Assembly: GCF_044386045.1 (NCBI RefSeq)
Contig: NZ_JBISCD010000040.1
Location: 1-64,000, forward strand
Length of the DNA: 64,000 nucleotides
Reading direction: 5' to 3'
Source: Thalassobellus sediminis
GTDB lineage: Bacteria > Bacteroidota > Bacteroidia > Flavobacteriales > Flavobacteriaceae
The notes under the pieces were generated by a model that did not search any database, was not told the DNA's origin, and was given only the letters and a program-made list of their open reading frames with translations. Of this stretch, positions 45,501 to 53,480 are shown one piece after another (position 1 is the stretch's first letter; the number at the start of each line of letters is the position of its first letter). The position numbers and the translations under genes were made by a program.

Positions 45501-46814
45501 TTACTTCTTACGCATATAAACACTTATTGGAACCCCTTTAAAATCGAAATGCTCACGTAGTTTATTTTCTAAAAAGCGTTTATAAGGTTCTTTTACATAT
45601 TGTGGAAGATTACAGAAAAAAGCAAATTGCGGTTGCGGTGTTGGCAACTGCATAACATATTTAATCTTCACATATTTTGCCTTATATGCTGGTGGCGGAT
45701 AATTTTCTATTATTGGTAAAAAGATTTCGTTAAGCTTACTTGTTTTAATCTTTTTTGTTCTGTTTTTATAAACCTCAACAGCTGTTTCAATAGCTTTAAA
45801 AATACGTTGCTTAGTAAGAACCGAAATAAAAACAACAGGAACATCTGTAAATGGTTCCATCTGTTTTTTAATAGCTTTTTCATATTCTTTCATAGACTTA
45901 TGGTCTTTCTCTACTAAATCCCATTTGTTTACTAAAACAACAATACCTTTTCTGTTACGTTCTGCCAGCCAAAAAATATTTTGTACTTGTCCGTCAAAAC
46001 CACGAGTAGCATCTAATACTATTAAACAAACATCACTATGCTCAATAGCACGTACACTTCGCATAACCGAATAAAACTCTAAATCTTCCTTTACTTTTGC
46101 TTTACGACGAATTCCTGCTGTATCTACTAAATTAAATTCAAATCCGAAACGATTATATTTTGTATCAATAGAATCTCTAGTAGTTCCTGCAACATCTGTA
46201 ACAATGTATCTATCTTCACCAACTAAAGCATTTATAAACGATGACTTTCCTGCATTTGGTCTACCAACAACAGCAAAACGTGGTAAAGCTTCAACTTCTT
46301 CTTCCTCTTCTTCAACATTCTCTGGCAATGCTTCAACAAGCGCGTCTAACAATTCACCCGTTCCACTACCATTTATACTTGCAATGGTATAATAATCGCC
46401 TAATCCTAACGAATAAAATTCAACAGCATCTTTTGCTCGTTTTCCATTATCAACTTTATTGACAACTAAAAAAACTGGTTTATTAACTTTACGTAACAAT
46501 TTAGCAACATCTTCGTCCATTCCTGTTATACCGTCTTCAACATCAACCATAAAGATAATAGCATCGGCTTCATCAATAGCTAACTCTACTTGTTTATCTA
46601 TTTCAGCTTCAAAAACATCATCACTACCTAACACATAGCCCCCTGTATCTATAAGCGAAAACTCTTTACCGTTCCAATCACTTTTACCATAATGACGGTC
46701 TCTAGTAACTCCACTAACAGCATCAACAATGGCTTCTCTTCGTTGAATTAAACGATTAAAAAACGTTGATTTACCTACATTCGGCCTCCCTACAATTGCT
46801 ACTATATTACTCAT
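45501..46814 (-). CDS. der: Ribosome-assembly GTPase Der (EngA)
   Basis: 437 residues with two consecutive GTPase domains: GRPNVGKST near residue 8 and GRPNAGKSS near 182, with NKVD and NKWD G4 motifs. An acidic linker (VEEEEEEVEA) joins them. A KH-like C-terminal domain follows. Required for 50S subunit maturation. Stands alone. Confidence 0.97.
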   Translation of the reverse strand: MSNIVAIVGRPNVGKSTFFNRLIQRREAIVDAVSGVTRDRHYGKSDWNGKEFSLIDTGGYVLGSDDVFEAEIDKQVELAIDEADAIIFMVDVEDGITGMDEDVAKLLRKVNKPVFLVVNKVDNGKRAKDAVEFYSLGLGDYYTIASINGSGTGELLDALVEALPENVEEEEEEVEALPRFAVVGRPNAGKSSFINALVGEDRYIVTDVAGTTRDSIDTKYNRFGFEFNLVDTAGIRRKAKVKEDLEFYSVMRSVRAIEHSDVCLIVLDATRGFDGQVQNIFWLAERNRKGIVVLVNKWDLVEKDHKSMKEYEKAIKKQMEPFTDVPVVFISVLTKQRIFKAIETAVEVYKNRTKKIKTSKLNEIFLPIIENYPPPAYKAKYVKIKYVMQLPTPQPQFAFFCNLPQYVKEPYKRFLENKLREHFDFKGVPISVYMRKK

Positions 46815-46979
46815 ACTCTAATTTATCTAACAGCTTAAAACTGATTAATTTATATTTCTTTTGAAATATTTTGCAAAAATAGAAAATATAAGCGACGTAT
46901 TGCTGTTTTTTCCTAAAGATTGAAGCGCTTTTAGTTTTAAATAAAAAATAGTACTTTACAATACCAATTAAACTCTTTA

Positions 46980-47486
46980 ATGCCAACAACTAACAACATT
47001 GTTTTACGACCACGATTTAAACTTGAATTAAACCAGAATAACGAGACTGTTTTAAAGTACTTTGAGTTGAAAAAAAATGAGCAATCTGATTTTATTGTAA
47101 ATAGAATAGATGACCATGTTTTTATTAAATTCCCAAAACATAAACAACATTTTTGGTCGCCTCAATTACATTTAGAAATTAATGAAGTTGATAATAATAC
47201 TAGTATGCTTAATGGCTTATTTGGTCCTAACCCAACAGTTTGGACACTTTTTATGTTTCTGCATTTTATGGTAGCAGGCTTATTTATTGCCTTTGGTGTT
47301 TGGGCTTATACCAATGCGTCTTTAAAAAGTAGCTATGCCATACAAGTTGGCCTCATGCTACTTATGGTAATTATTTGGTTTGTATTGTATTTTGGTGGAA
47401 GAATTGGAAAAGCGTCTAGCAAGACAGAAATGCACGAACTTAATGATTTTATGCTTCGGATATTAAAACAAAAAAGCTCTGATTGA
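46980..47486 (+). CDS. Two-helix membrane protein of unknown function
   Basis: 168 residues. A soluble N-terminal half (~1-80, beta-rich, LRPRFKLELNQNNETVLKYF) precedes two membrane helices (~86-107 and ~118-137) and a short charged tail. No motif is recognised. It lies between der and era, all on different strands, so operon logic gives no clue. Confidence 0.7.
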   Translation: MPTTNNIVLRPRFKLELNQNNETVLKYFELKKNEQSDFIVNRIDDHVFIKFPKHKQHFWSPQLHLEINEVDNNTSMLNGLFGPNPTVWTLFMFLHFMVAGLFIAFGVWAYTNASLKSSYAIQVGLMLLMVIIWFVLYFGGRIGKASSKTEMHELNDFMLRILKQKSSD

Positions 47487-47609
47487 AAAGACTCAACCAA
47501 AGCTTCTAAAACTAAACTAACTCAATACTAACTAAATAACTCGATACAAAGATGAAACATTATGGCTATTTCAATGTTAGTTAATAATTAAACTAGTATT
47601 ACCTTTTTA

Positions 47610-48491
47610 TTAGTTATTATAACCAAAACGTTTTAATTGGTTTTGATTACTTCTCCAGTTTTTATTCACTTTAACATATAACTCTAAGTGAATTTGTTTT
47701 CCGAAGAATTTTTCTAAATCTTTTCTAGCTTCAACGCCTACTCGTTTTAAAGCACTGCCTTTATGACCAATAATAATACCTTTTTGGGTTTCTCGCTCTA
47801 CCATAATTACAGAACGCATTCTAATAATATTTTCTTCTTCAAAAAACTCTTCTGTTTCTATTTCGACAGCATAAGGAATTTCTTTTTTATAATGAAGAAG
47901 GATTTTTTCACGAATGGTTTCATTTATAAAAAAACGTTCTGGCTTATCTGTTAATTGATCTTTAGGATAAAATGCTGGCGATTCTGGTAACAACTCAATA
48001 ATTCTATCAAACACTTCTTTTACTTGAAAGCCTTCTAAAGCTGAAATAGGTATAATTTCGGCATTTGGCACTTTCTCTGCCCAAAGTTGTACCTGCTCTT
48101 CAAGCTGACCTTGATCAGACTTATCAATCTTATTTAAAAGTAGTATAACTGGTATTTTAGAACTGGTTATCTTCTTAAAAAAGGCTTCATCTTTCAATGC
48201 TTGCTCACCAATTTCAACCATGTAAAGTAAAATATCTGCATCTTCAAAAGCCGACTTTACAAACCCCATCATAGATTCTTGTAACTCGTATGCTGGCTTA
48301 ATGATACCAGGTGTATCACTAAAAAGCACTTGAAAATCATCTCCGTTTACAATACCTAATATCCTATGACGTGTTGTTTGTGCTTTAGACGTTATAATTG
48401 ATAATTTCTCTCCAATAAACGCATTCATTAATGTAGATTTCCCCACATTAGGATTTCCTATAATATTTACAAAACCAGCTTTATGGCTCAT
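47610..48491 (-). CDS. era: GTPase Era
   Basis: 293 residues: an N-terminal GTPase domain with GNPNVGKST (12-20) and NKID, then a KH domain with the GIIIGHKGSALKRVG RNA-binding loop. It acts in 30S ribosome assembly through 16S rRNA binding. A -7 box TAACTTTG lies 25 nt upstream. Confidence 0.97.
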   Translation of the reverse strand: MSHKAGFVNIIGNPNVGKSTLMNAFIGEKLSIITSKAQTTRHRILGIVNGDDFQVLFSDTPGIIKPAYELQESMMGFVKSAFEDADILLYMVEIGEQALKDEAFFKKITSSKIPVILLLNKIDKSDQGQLEEQVQLWAEKVPNAEIIPISALEGFQVKEVFDRIIELLPESPAFYPKDQLTDKPERFFINETIREKILLHYKKEIPYAVEIETEEFFEEENIIRMRSVIMVERETQKGIIIGHKGSALKRVGVEARKDLEKFFGKQIHLELYVKVNKNWRSNQNQLKRFGYNN

Positions 48492-48515
48492 ATTTTTTCA
48501 AATTAATTAAGACTG

Positions 48516-48523
48516 CAAAGTTA
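48516..48523 (-). promoter_or_regulatory. -7 element of era
   Basis: Minus strand reads TAACTTTG, an exact TAnnTTTG, predicting a leader of about 20 nt. No -33 box is evident. Confidence 0.5.
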
Positions 48524-48643
48524 CAACCTTGATTTGTTATTTGCACTATGCTATAATTTTAAACAAAAACCATTTACTATTATCTAACAAAAGTCATATT
48601 TATTACCGTTTTTGATTTTTACATTTATCAAAATTTTAAAACT

Positions 48644-48787
48644 ATGCTAATTCAAAATATACCACTTTATAGTTGGACTAATGGCGCCATCATGATTGCT
48701 GTATTTGGCATTGTATGCCTTACATTAATAGGTTTCCTTGTTAAATTTATGATGGGTGGCAAGAAAAAAGAAAACCCTGACGAATAA
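48644..48787 (+). CDS. 47-residue single-helix membrane protein
   Basis: The frame starts MLIQNIPLYSWTNGAIMIAV and ends with the basic-acidic tail GGKKKENPDE. A single membrane helix (~15-34, GAIMIAVFGIVCLTLIGFLV) spans the middle. An overlapping minus-strand frame (48667-48852) has no such organisation. A terminator hairpin directly follows the stop, which supports a real transcript. I do not know its function; the gene lies between era and a TonB receptor. Confidence 0.65.
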   Translation: MLIQNIPLYSWTNGAIMIAVFGIVCLTLIGFLVKFMMGGKKKENPDE

Positions 48788-48804
48788 TTTTTAGTTTTTT
48801 TAAT

Positions 48805-48864
48805 AAAAGAGACTGTCTGAAAATTTATTCCAACTTGACAATTATACCTCAAACAGTCTCTTTT
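48805..48864. terminator. Bidirectional terminator
   Basis: AAAAGAGACTGT and ACAGTCTCTTTT form a 12-bp stem enclosing a 36-nt loop. It separates the 47-residue membrane gene from the convergent TonB receptor. Confidence 0.75.
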
Positions 48865-48868
48865 TAAA

Positions 48869-50971
48869 CTAAAACTTCTTTTGTAGAAATACTGTTATAT
48901 TTCTTCCTGGTTCATTAATTGGAAGTCTACCAAAATTTGATTGGTTATTAAACGAAAAATTTAAATGATCATGATACGTTTCATCAAATACATTTAAAAC
49001 AGCGACTCCTAAAGATACATTTTTAAAAGGCTTCACTCCCAAACGTATATCTAAAGTTTGATATCCATCGGTTTTTGTTTCACCAAAGGTATTAGAAATA
49101 TTATCCTGCTTACTCGTAATATTATAACGTGCATTAGCCCAAAATTTTGTTTTATCTATACCAGCTGACAGTATTACTTTAAATGGTGGTATAAGTGGTA
49201 ATGATTCATTAAAATCTTTATTTTTCGCATACACATACGCTGCTTCTGTTTTAAAATAAAAATCATTTAAAAAATCTAATTGAGCCATAACTTCCAAACC
49301 TGTTTTATAAGCTTCATCTATGTTTTGAAACACTTTTGGATTTACTGGTTGCTGAGTAGGCATATATTTTCTAGTTAAACTAGCGTCTTCAACTGCAACA
49401 ATATAATTATCGAAAAAAGAATAATAAAAAGACGTTTCATATTTAAAAGTATTTAAACTCCCTTGCAAATCTTCATGTCCTTTAAAACCAATTTCGAATT
49501 GATTATTAACTTCTGCTTTTAAATTAGGGTTCCCAATATATTCATACGAATCTTGCCCAACAGTAAAGTGATTAATATAACGTTCAATCATATTTGCAGA
49601 GCGCACACCTCTACCATAAGCAACTTCTAGCGTAAAATTATTAGACACCATCTTTTTAACAGAAACGGTAGTGCTTAGATTTTCTTCGGTACGTTTTTTT
49701 AAATCATACATCGCTTCAAAATCTGCTTCTGGATCTTTAATATCAGATATTACAAAATCTGCACGAATTCCTGCTGTTACAACAGTTGATTTATTTAAAG
49801 CCCACTTTGCTTCTGTAAACACACCAATATCATCTATATATGAATCTTGCCATACTTTATCATTAAACAATTTTGGTGTTGGCAACATATTACCATTCAT
49901 AATTTTTACCAATCTATCTCTACCTCCATCTCTAGCAATATGCATTACATCAATACCAGAAAACAGGTTAAGCTTTTTTAATGGCTTCCAATTTAACTCT
50001 AGCTTACCTCCTATTGTTGTAGCTTCTACTGCCGATTTTGCATCAACCATCATAAACGAAGGCCGGTTTTTATTAGTCATTAAATGATCTACATAACTAT
50101 AATAAGCTTTTGCTGTAATAGATTTAAAAACATCATCCATCATAGACCATTTGTAATCTAATGATAGTACACTACTATTATCGTAATTGGTATCCATTGG
50201 CAAACCTGCATGCAAAACATCTCTACCAAACGACTGTCTCCAATGCGCTTGCAAACGTTGGTTATCGGTAAAATTATAACCCATTTTAATTCCGTAATCT
50301 GTACTTCGGAATGACGATGGAATTTCTGTTTGGTTACCATCTTCATAACTACCAAAATCTCTATACCCCATATTCCCTACAATATCATAATTCTTTGTTA
50401 CTTGTTGTAGTTGCAACATGGTTACGTACGAGTCTCCATTAGACTCATAACCTCCAGAAACTTTTCCATGAAAACCTGTATTTTCGGAATTTGGTTTATC
50501 GGTTACCATATTAATAACACCTCCAAACGTAGCGCCATATCTTACTGTGTATGGTCCTTTAATAATTTCTATTTTTGAAATTTCTTCTGGAATAATATGC
50601 GTTGTTATAGGATCCATTCTATTTGGACACGCATGCATCGCTTTAGTACCTCCATCATATTGAATATTTAATTGCTCGTATTGTGAGGCTCTAAATGAAG
50701 GATCGATAGCATAATTCCCTCGTTTTATTACAGAAAACCCATTGATATTATTAAATAAATCGGCTACATTTTTAGGTTGAACAATATTTTTTTGACAATC
50801 GTTAGAAACTTTAGTTAAAACAGGGTCTGTAATAGAATTTCCTTTTACTAAAACCTCATCAAGTTTTACTGTTTTTGAAGCAATAGAATCTGTTGCTTTA
50901 TCTTTTTTTTCTTGTGAAAAAGACATAGCAGAAATAAGCATGCAACATAGCACACTGTAAAATGTTCTCAT
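48869..50971 (-). CDS. TonB-dependent copper receptor (OprC/NosA-like)
   Basis: 700 residues: a signal peptide (1-20), a plug domain (~45-155) and a 22-strand-type barrel ending in FLQKKF. Near residue 115 it has CPNRMDP, giving C115-x3-M119, and near residue 296 VDHLMTN, giving H296-x-M298. This matches the CxxxM-HxM copper site described for Pseudomonas OprC as I recall it. MDPITTHIIPEE is a further family mark. It takes up copper or a copper complex across the outer membrane with TonB energy. It follows the small Cys-rich gene by 44 nt. Confidence 0.85.
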   Translation of the reverse strand: MRTFYSVLCCMLISAMSFSQEKKDKATDSIASKTVKLDEVLVKGNSITDPVLTKVSNDCQKNIVQPKNVADLFNNINGFSVIKRGNYAIDPSFRASQYEQLNIQYDGGTKAMHACPNRMDPITTHIIPEEISKIEIIKGPYTVRYGATFGGVINMVTDKPNSENTGFHGKVSGGYESNGDSYVTMLQLQQVTKNYDIVGNMGYRDFGSYEDGNQTEIPSSFRSTDYGIKMGYNFTDNQRLQAHWRQSFGRDVLHAGLPMDTNYDNSSVLSLDYKWSMMDDVFKSITAKAYYSYVDHLMTNKNRPSFMMVDAKSAVEATTIGGKLELNWKPLKKLNLFSGIDVMHIARDGGRDRLVKIMNGNMLPTPKLFNDKVWQDSYIDDIGVFTEAKWALNKSTVVTAGIRADFVISDIKDPEADFEAMYDLKKRTEENLSTTVSVKKMVSNNFTLEVAYGRGVRSANMIERYINHFTVGQDSYEYIGNPNLKAEVNNQFEIGFKGHEDLQGSLNTFKYETSFYYSFFDNYIVAVEDASLTRKYMPTQQPVNPKVFQNIDEAYKTGLEVMAQLDFLNDFYFKTEAAYVYAKNKDFNESLPLIPPFKVILSAGIDKTKFWANARYNITSKQDNISNTFGETKTDGYQTLDIRLGVKPFKNVSLGVAVLNVFDETYHDHLNFSFNNQSNFGRLPINEPGRNITVFLQKKF

Positions 50972-51015
50972 TTTTTATGTTTAAAATTGAAATAAATAGA
51001 TTTTCAGAAGTTTAC

Positions 51016-51429
51016 TTAAACTTCTGTGTTTTTAATTTTATTATGTGAGAACAAAGATTGTGGTGGATGATCTAAAGTAGAAATTAAAGAATAAGTGTAT
51101 AAATTATTGTAATTACTTATTTCATTTTCGCTAGCCGTGGTGTAGGTAAAATTGAATGCTGTTTCCGCAACAATATATAAGATAACTTCCTTAAAATCTA
51201 TTTCTTTTAAAGGCACTTTATCATCATTTGCACTGTTGTTTTGAGCAACCTTTTTTAAATGACATTTACCATTACATTGCATTATTGGCTTGTCTTTGTT
51301 TTCGCAAAGTCTTTGAATAAAATCAGTCGTATCAACAAGATAGTATGCGTAAGTAAAAGACACCCGCAAACTATTAAACAAAATAATTGCAATTAAGAAT
51401 AAAGATAATATGGAAGAAACTATTTTCAC
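51016..51429 (-). CDS. Small Cys-rich membrane protein, probable copper partner
   Basis: 137 residues with GTG start (MKIVSSILSLFLIAIILFNS...). One N-terminal membrane helix (~4-28). The loop after it holds CENKDKPIMQCNGKCHLKK, with three Cys, two Met and a His near one another, a plausible Cu(I) site. A His-Pro-Pro (DHPPQ) lies near the C-terminus. It directly precedes the OprC-like receptor and probably shares its transcript. Metal specificity is inferred from motif and neighbour. Confidence 0.7.
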   Translation of the reverse strand: MKIVSSILSLFLIAIILFNSLRVSFTYAYYLVDTTDFIQRLCENKDKPIMQCNGKCHLKKVAQNNSANDDKVPLKEIDFKEVILYIVAETAFNFTYTTASENEISNYNNLYTYSLISTLDHPPQSLFSHNKIKNTEV

Positions 51430-51462
51430 GGGTTCAAAAATAATACTTCTAATCTATATTAA

Positions 51463-51478
51463 TGTGATATTTGTCACT
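51463..51478. promoter_or_regulatory. CRP/FNR-like palindrome at the copper operon promoter
   Basis: The sequence reads TGTGA-N6-TCACT on the plus strand, a 9-of-10 match to the TGTGA-N6-TCACA palindrome bound by CRP/FNR-family regulators. It starts 1 nt downstream of the -7 box, so a bound protein would cover the start of transcription and most likely repress. The regulator is unknown. Confidence 0.45.
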
Positions 51479-51486
51479 CAAAATTA
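51479..51486 (-). promoter_or_regulatory. -7 element of the copper operon
   Basis: Minus strand reads TAATTTTG, an exact TAnnTTTG, about 50 nt ahead of the GTG start of the small Cys-rich gene. No -33 box of good spacing was found. Confidence 0.45.
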
Positions 51487-51520
51487 CTAGTTCTAGAAGA
51501 AGAACTTTTTTAAACAAAGA

Positions 51521-51550
51521 AAAGGCAGGAGATTTATACTTCCTGCCTTT
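51521..51550. terminator. Terminator after the FKBP gene
   Basis: AAAGGCAGGA and TCCTGCCTTT form a perfect 10-bp stem with a 10-nt loop, about 25 nt past the FKBP stop (minus strand). Confidence 0.8.
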
Positions 51551-51574
51551 ATATTTAAGTTAAGTAAAAAAATA

Positions 51575-52300
51575 TTACTTAACTATTTCTAATAATTCTA
51601 CTTCAAAAACTAAAGCTGAAAATGGTTTAATTTTCCCTCCTCTTGGAGTTGCTCCATAAGCTAATTCTTGAGGTATAAAGAATTTATATTTAGAACCTAC
51701 AGACATTAATTGTAAACCTTCTGTCCAACCTTTTATTACCTGACCTACACCAAATTGTGCTGGAGAACCTCTTTCAACAGAACTATCAAAAACAGTTCCA
51801 TCAGTTAATGTACCATGGTAATGCACTTTAACAGTAGATGCAGCTGTTGGCTTATTTCCTGCCCCTTCTTTTAAAACAATGTATTGTAAACCACTTTCAG
51901 TAATTTCAACACCATCTTTAGTCATATTAGCTTCTAAAAACTTCTCTCCTTCAGCCTTAACATGCGCAAACTCTTTTTCTGCTTTTGCAGCAGCTTCTGC
52001 TTCTTGTTTTTCTCTATCTGCAACTTGTTTCTTTTGAAAATATGAAGAAATAATTTGTTGTACATTATCCTTATCTATTTTTAAAGCAGTAGAATCTGAA
52101 GCATCAACAAGTCCTTGTATTAAAATATCCTTATTTATTTCTGAGGCAGTTGCACTAATGTTTTTTGCAACATCTAATCCAATAGCATAACTCACTGAAT
52201 CAATTTCAGTTTTTAAAGGCTTATTGGTAATACTTTTGTTATTACAAGATGACATGATTGCAGCCACAAATACAATACTTAAAATTTTAATTGTTTTCAT
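51575..52300 (-). CDS. FKBP-type peptidyl-prolyl isomerase, lipoprotein
   Basis: 241 residues. The lipobox ends at Cys (MSSC) after an 18-residue signal. An N-terminal helical dimerisation region (~25-120, FKBP_N type, with KDNVQQIISSYFQKKQ) is followed by the FKBP domain (~140-240) with TVKVHYHGTLTDGTVFDSS, GVGQVIKGWTEGL and IPQELAYG. This Mip/FkpA-like layout indicates a proline isomerase and chaperone at the envelope. Confidence 0.93.
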   Translation of the reverse strand: MKTIKILSIVFVAAIMSSCNNKSITNKPLKTEIDSVSYAIGLDVAKNISATASEINKDILIQGLVDASDSTALKIDKDNVQQIISSYFQKKQVADREKQEAEAAAKAEKEFAHVKAEGEKFLEANMTKDGVEITESGLQYIVLKEGAGNKPTAASTVKVHYHGTLTDGTVFDSSVERGSPAQFGVGQVIKGWTEGLQLMSVGSKYKFFIPQELAYGATPRGGKIKPFSALVFEVELLEIVK

Positions 52301-52455
52301 TTCTTTATTTTAAATTATTTCGAATCCAAAAGTAGCAAATTAAAACACAGTATAAAAATGGATAGGGGTACATTTTTGTTAACAAAAAAGAAACTACTTT
52401 TAATCACATTATTCTTTAAAATGTTTACCTTTTTTTTAACTAAAAAGCTTACAAA

Positions 52456-53199
52456 CTACTTTATAAATTCAGCCAAATTAGGAGACTTTTTCTTTAATTC
52501 TTTTACAGCAAGTTTAGCTATTTCTGTAGCTCCTAATTTTGATAAATGGGTATTATCATGTTTACCATTTTTATAATAAGGATTTTCTCCTGGCTCAAAA
52601 TGCAAATGTAGTTTTTCAGACCCTTCAACACCATAAGACATTTCTAAAACCTCTGTTAAATATTGAAGATCTACAAAAGGAACATCGTATTCCAAAGCAA
52701 CTAATCTTACTTCTAAAGGATATTCGCCATGAGTATCAATTAATGTACCGTGCTCATTAAAATTTCTTCTAACTATCGAAGAAAACAAAATTGGAGTTGC
52801 CCCTTTCTCTCTAGTTTCTTCTACAAATTTAATTAAGTTTTGGCGATAACCCGTATGTGGATTGGTATAACGTGATGGTGCTTTAAATTTTTGGTCGTTA
52901 TGTCCAAACTGAATAAAAACGAAATCGCCTTTTTTTAATGTTTTAAGTATAGAATCCCAACGACCTTCTCCTATAAAACTTCTAGTACTTCTTCCGTTTA
53001 CTGCTCTATTATCAATAACTACATTTTCATTAAAAAACTGTGGCAAAACTTGTGCCCAACCATGTTCTGGGTTTGTTTCAGGATTTTTTTTATTTGCCAT
53101 GGTTGAATCTCCAATGGTGTAAACTGTTGTTTGTTGCGCCATACAACTTGTTGAAATTAGTAGAATAACAATCAAGTTGATTTTTAGATAAAATTTCAT
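52456..53199 (-). CDS. Rhamnogalacturonan acetylesterase-like SGNH hydrolase
   Basis: 247 residues, secreted (signal peptide ends TSCMAQ). SGNH blocks: GDST (Ser nucleophile) in YTIGDSTMANK, a Gly in NRAVNGRSTRSF, Asn in FIQFGHNDQK and D-x-x-H (DNTHLS) near the end. The family (CE12-like) deacetylates pectin or other acetylated glycans. It lies divergently beside the GH29 gene. Confidence 0.9.
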   Translation of the reverse strand: MKFYLKINLIVILLISTSCMAQQTTVYTIGDSTMANKKNPETNPEHGWAQVLPQFFNENVVIDNRAVNGRSTRSFIGEGRWDSILKTLKKGDFVFIQFGHNDQKFKAPSRYTNPHTGYRQNLIKFVEETREKGATPILFSSIVRRNFNEHGTLIDTHGEYPLEVRLVALEYDVPFVDLQYLTEVLEMSYGVEGSEKLHLHFEPGENPYYKNGKHDNTHLSKLGATEIAKLAVKELKKKSPNLAEFIK

Positions 53200-53480
53200 T
53201 CTTTATAATATTTAAAACTGCGTGAAGTTAACAAATTTAAAGGTATATAAAAACTTAAAGTATTTTATGCAAAAAAGACCGAGAACAGAAAAAACATCCA
53301 TATAAATGAATGAATAATCCCTTATATAAAAACAAACACATAGTAAATTGCATATAATAAAAACAACTGATTATTTATAACCTACGTATTCTCAAATTGT
53401 TCCTTTGTCGAAAAAGTGTTAATAATGCACATTAATTAAATTAATATTATAAACTGATTGCTTTCAAGAAAAACAGCTTT

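Noticed and set aside
46204..46462. Two open frames opposite der
   Set aside because: Low-complexity Ser/Leu or Gln runs mirror the acidic linker of der; no independent gene signs.
46807..46989. 60-residue minus-strand frame ahead of der
   Set aside because: Spans the der upstream region with no family sign, and overlaps the der start; treated as chance.
48667..48852. 61-residue minus-strand frame
   Set aside because: Overlaps the better-organised 47-residue plus-strand gene and runs through the terminator hairpin.
49671..50087. 138-residue frame opposite the TonB receptor
   Set aside because: Antisense to a well-supported family gene; composition is not that of a real protein.
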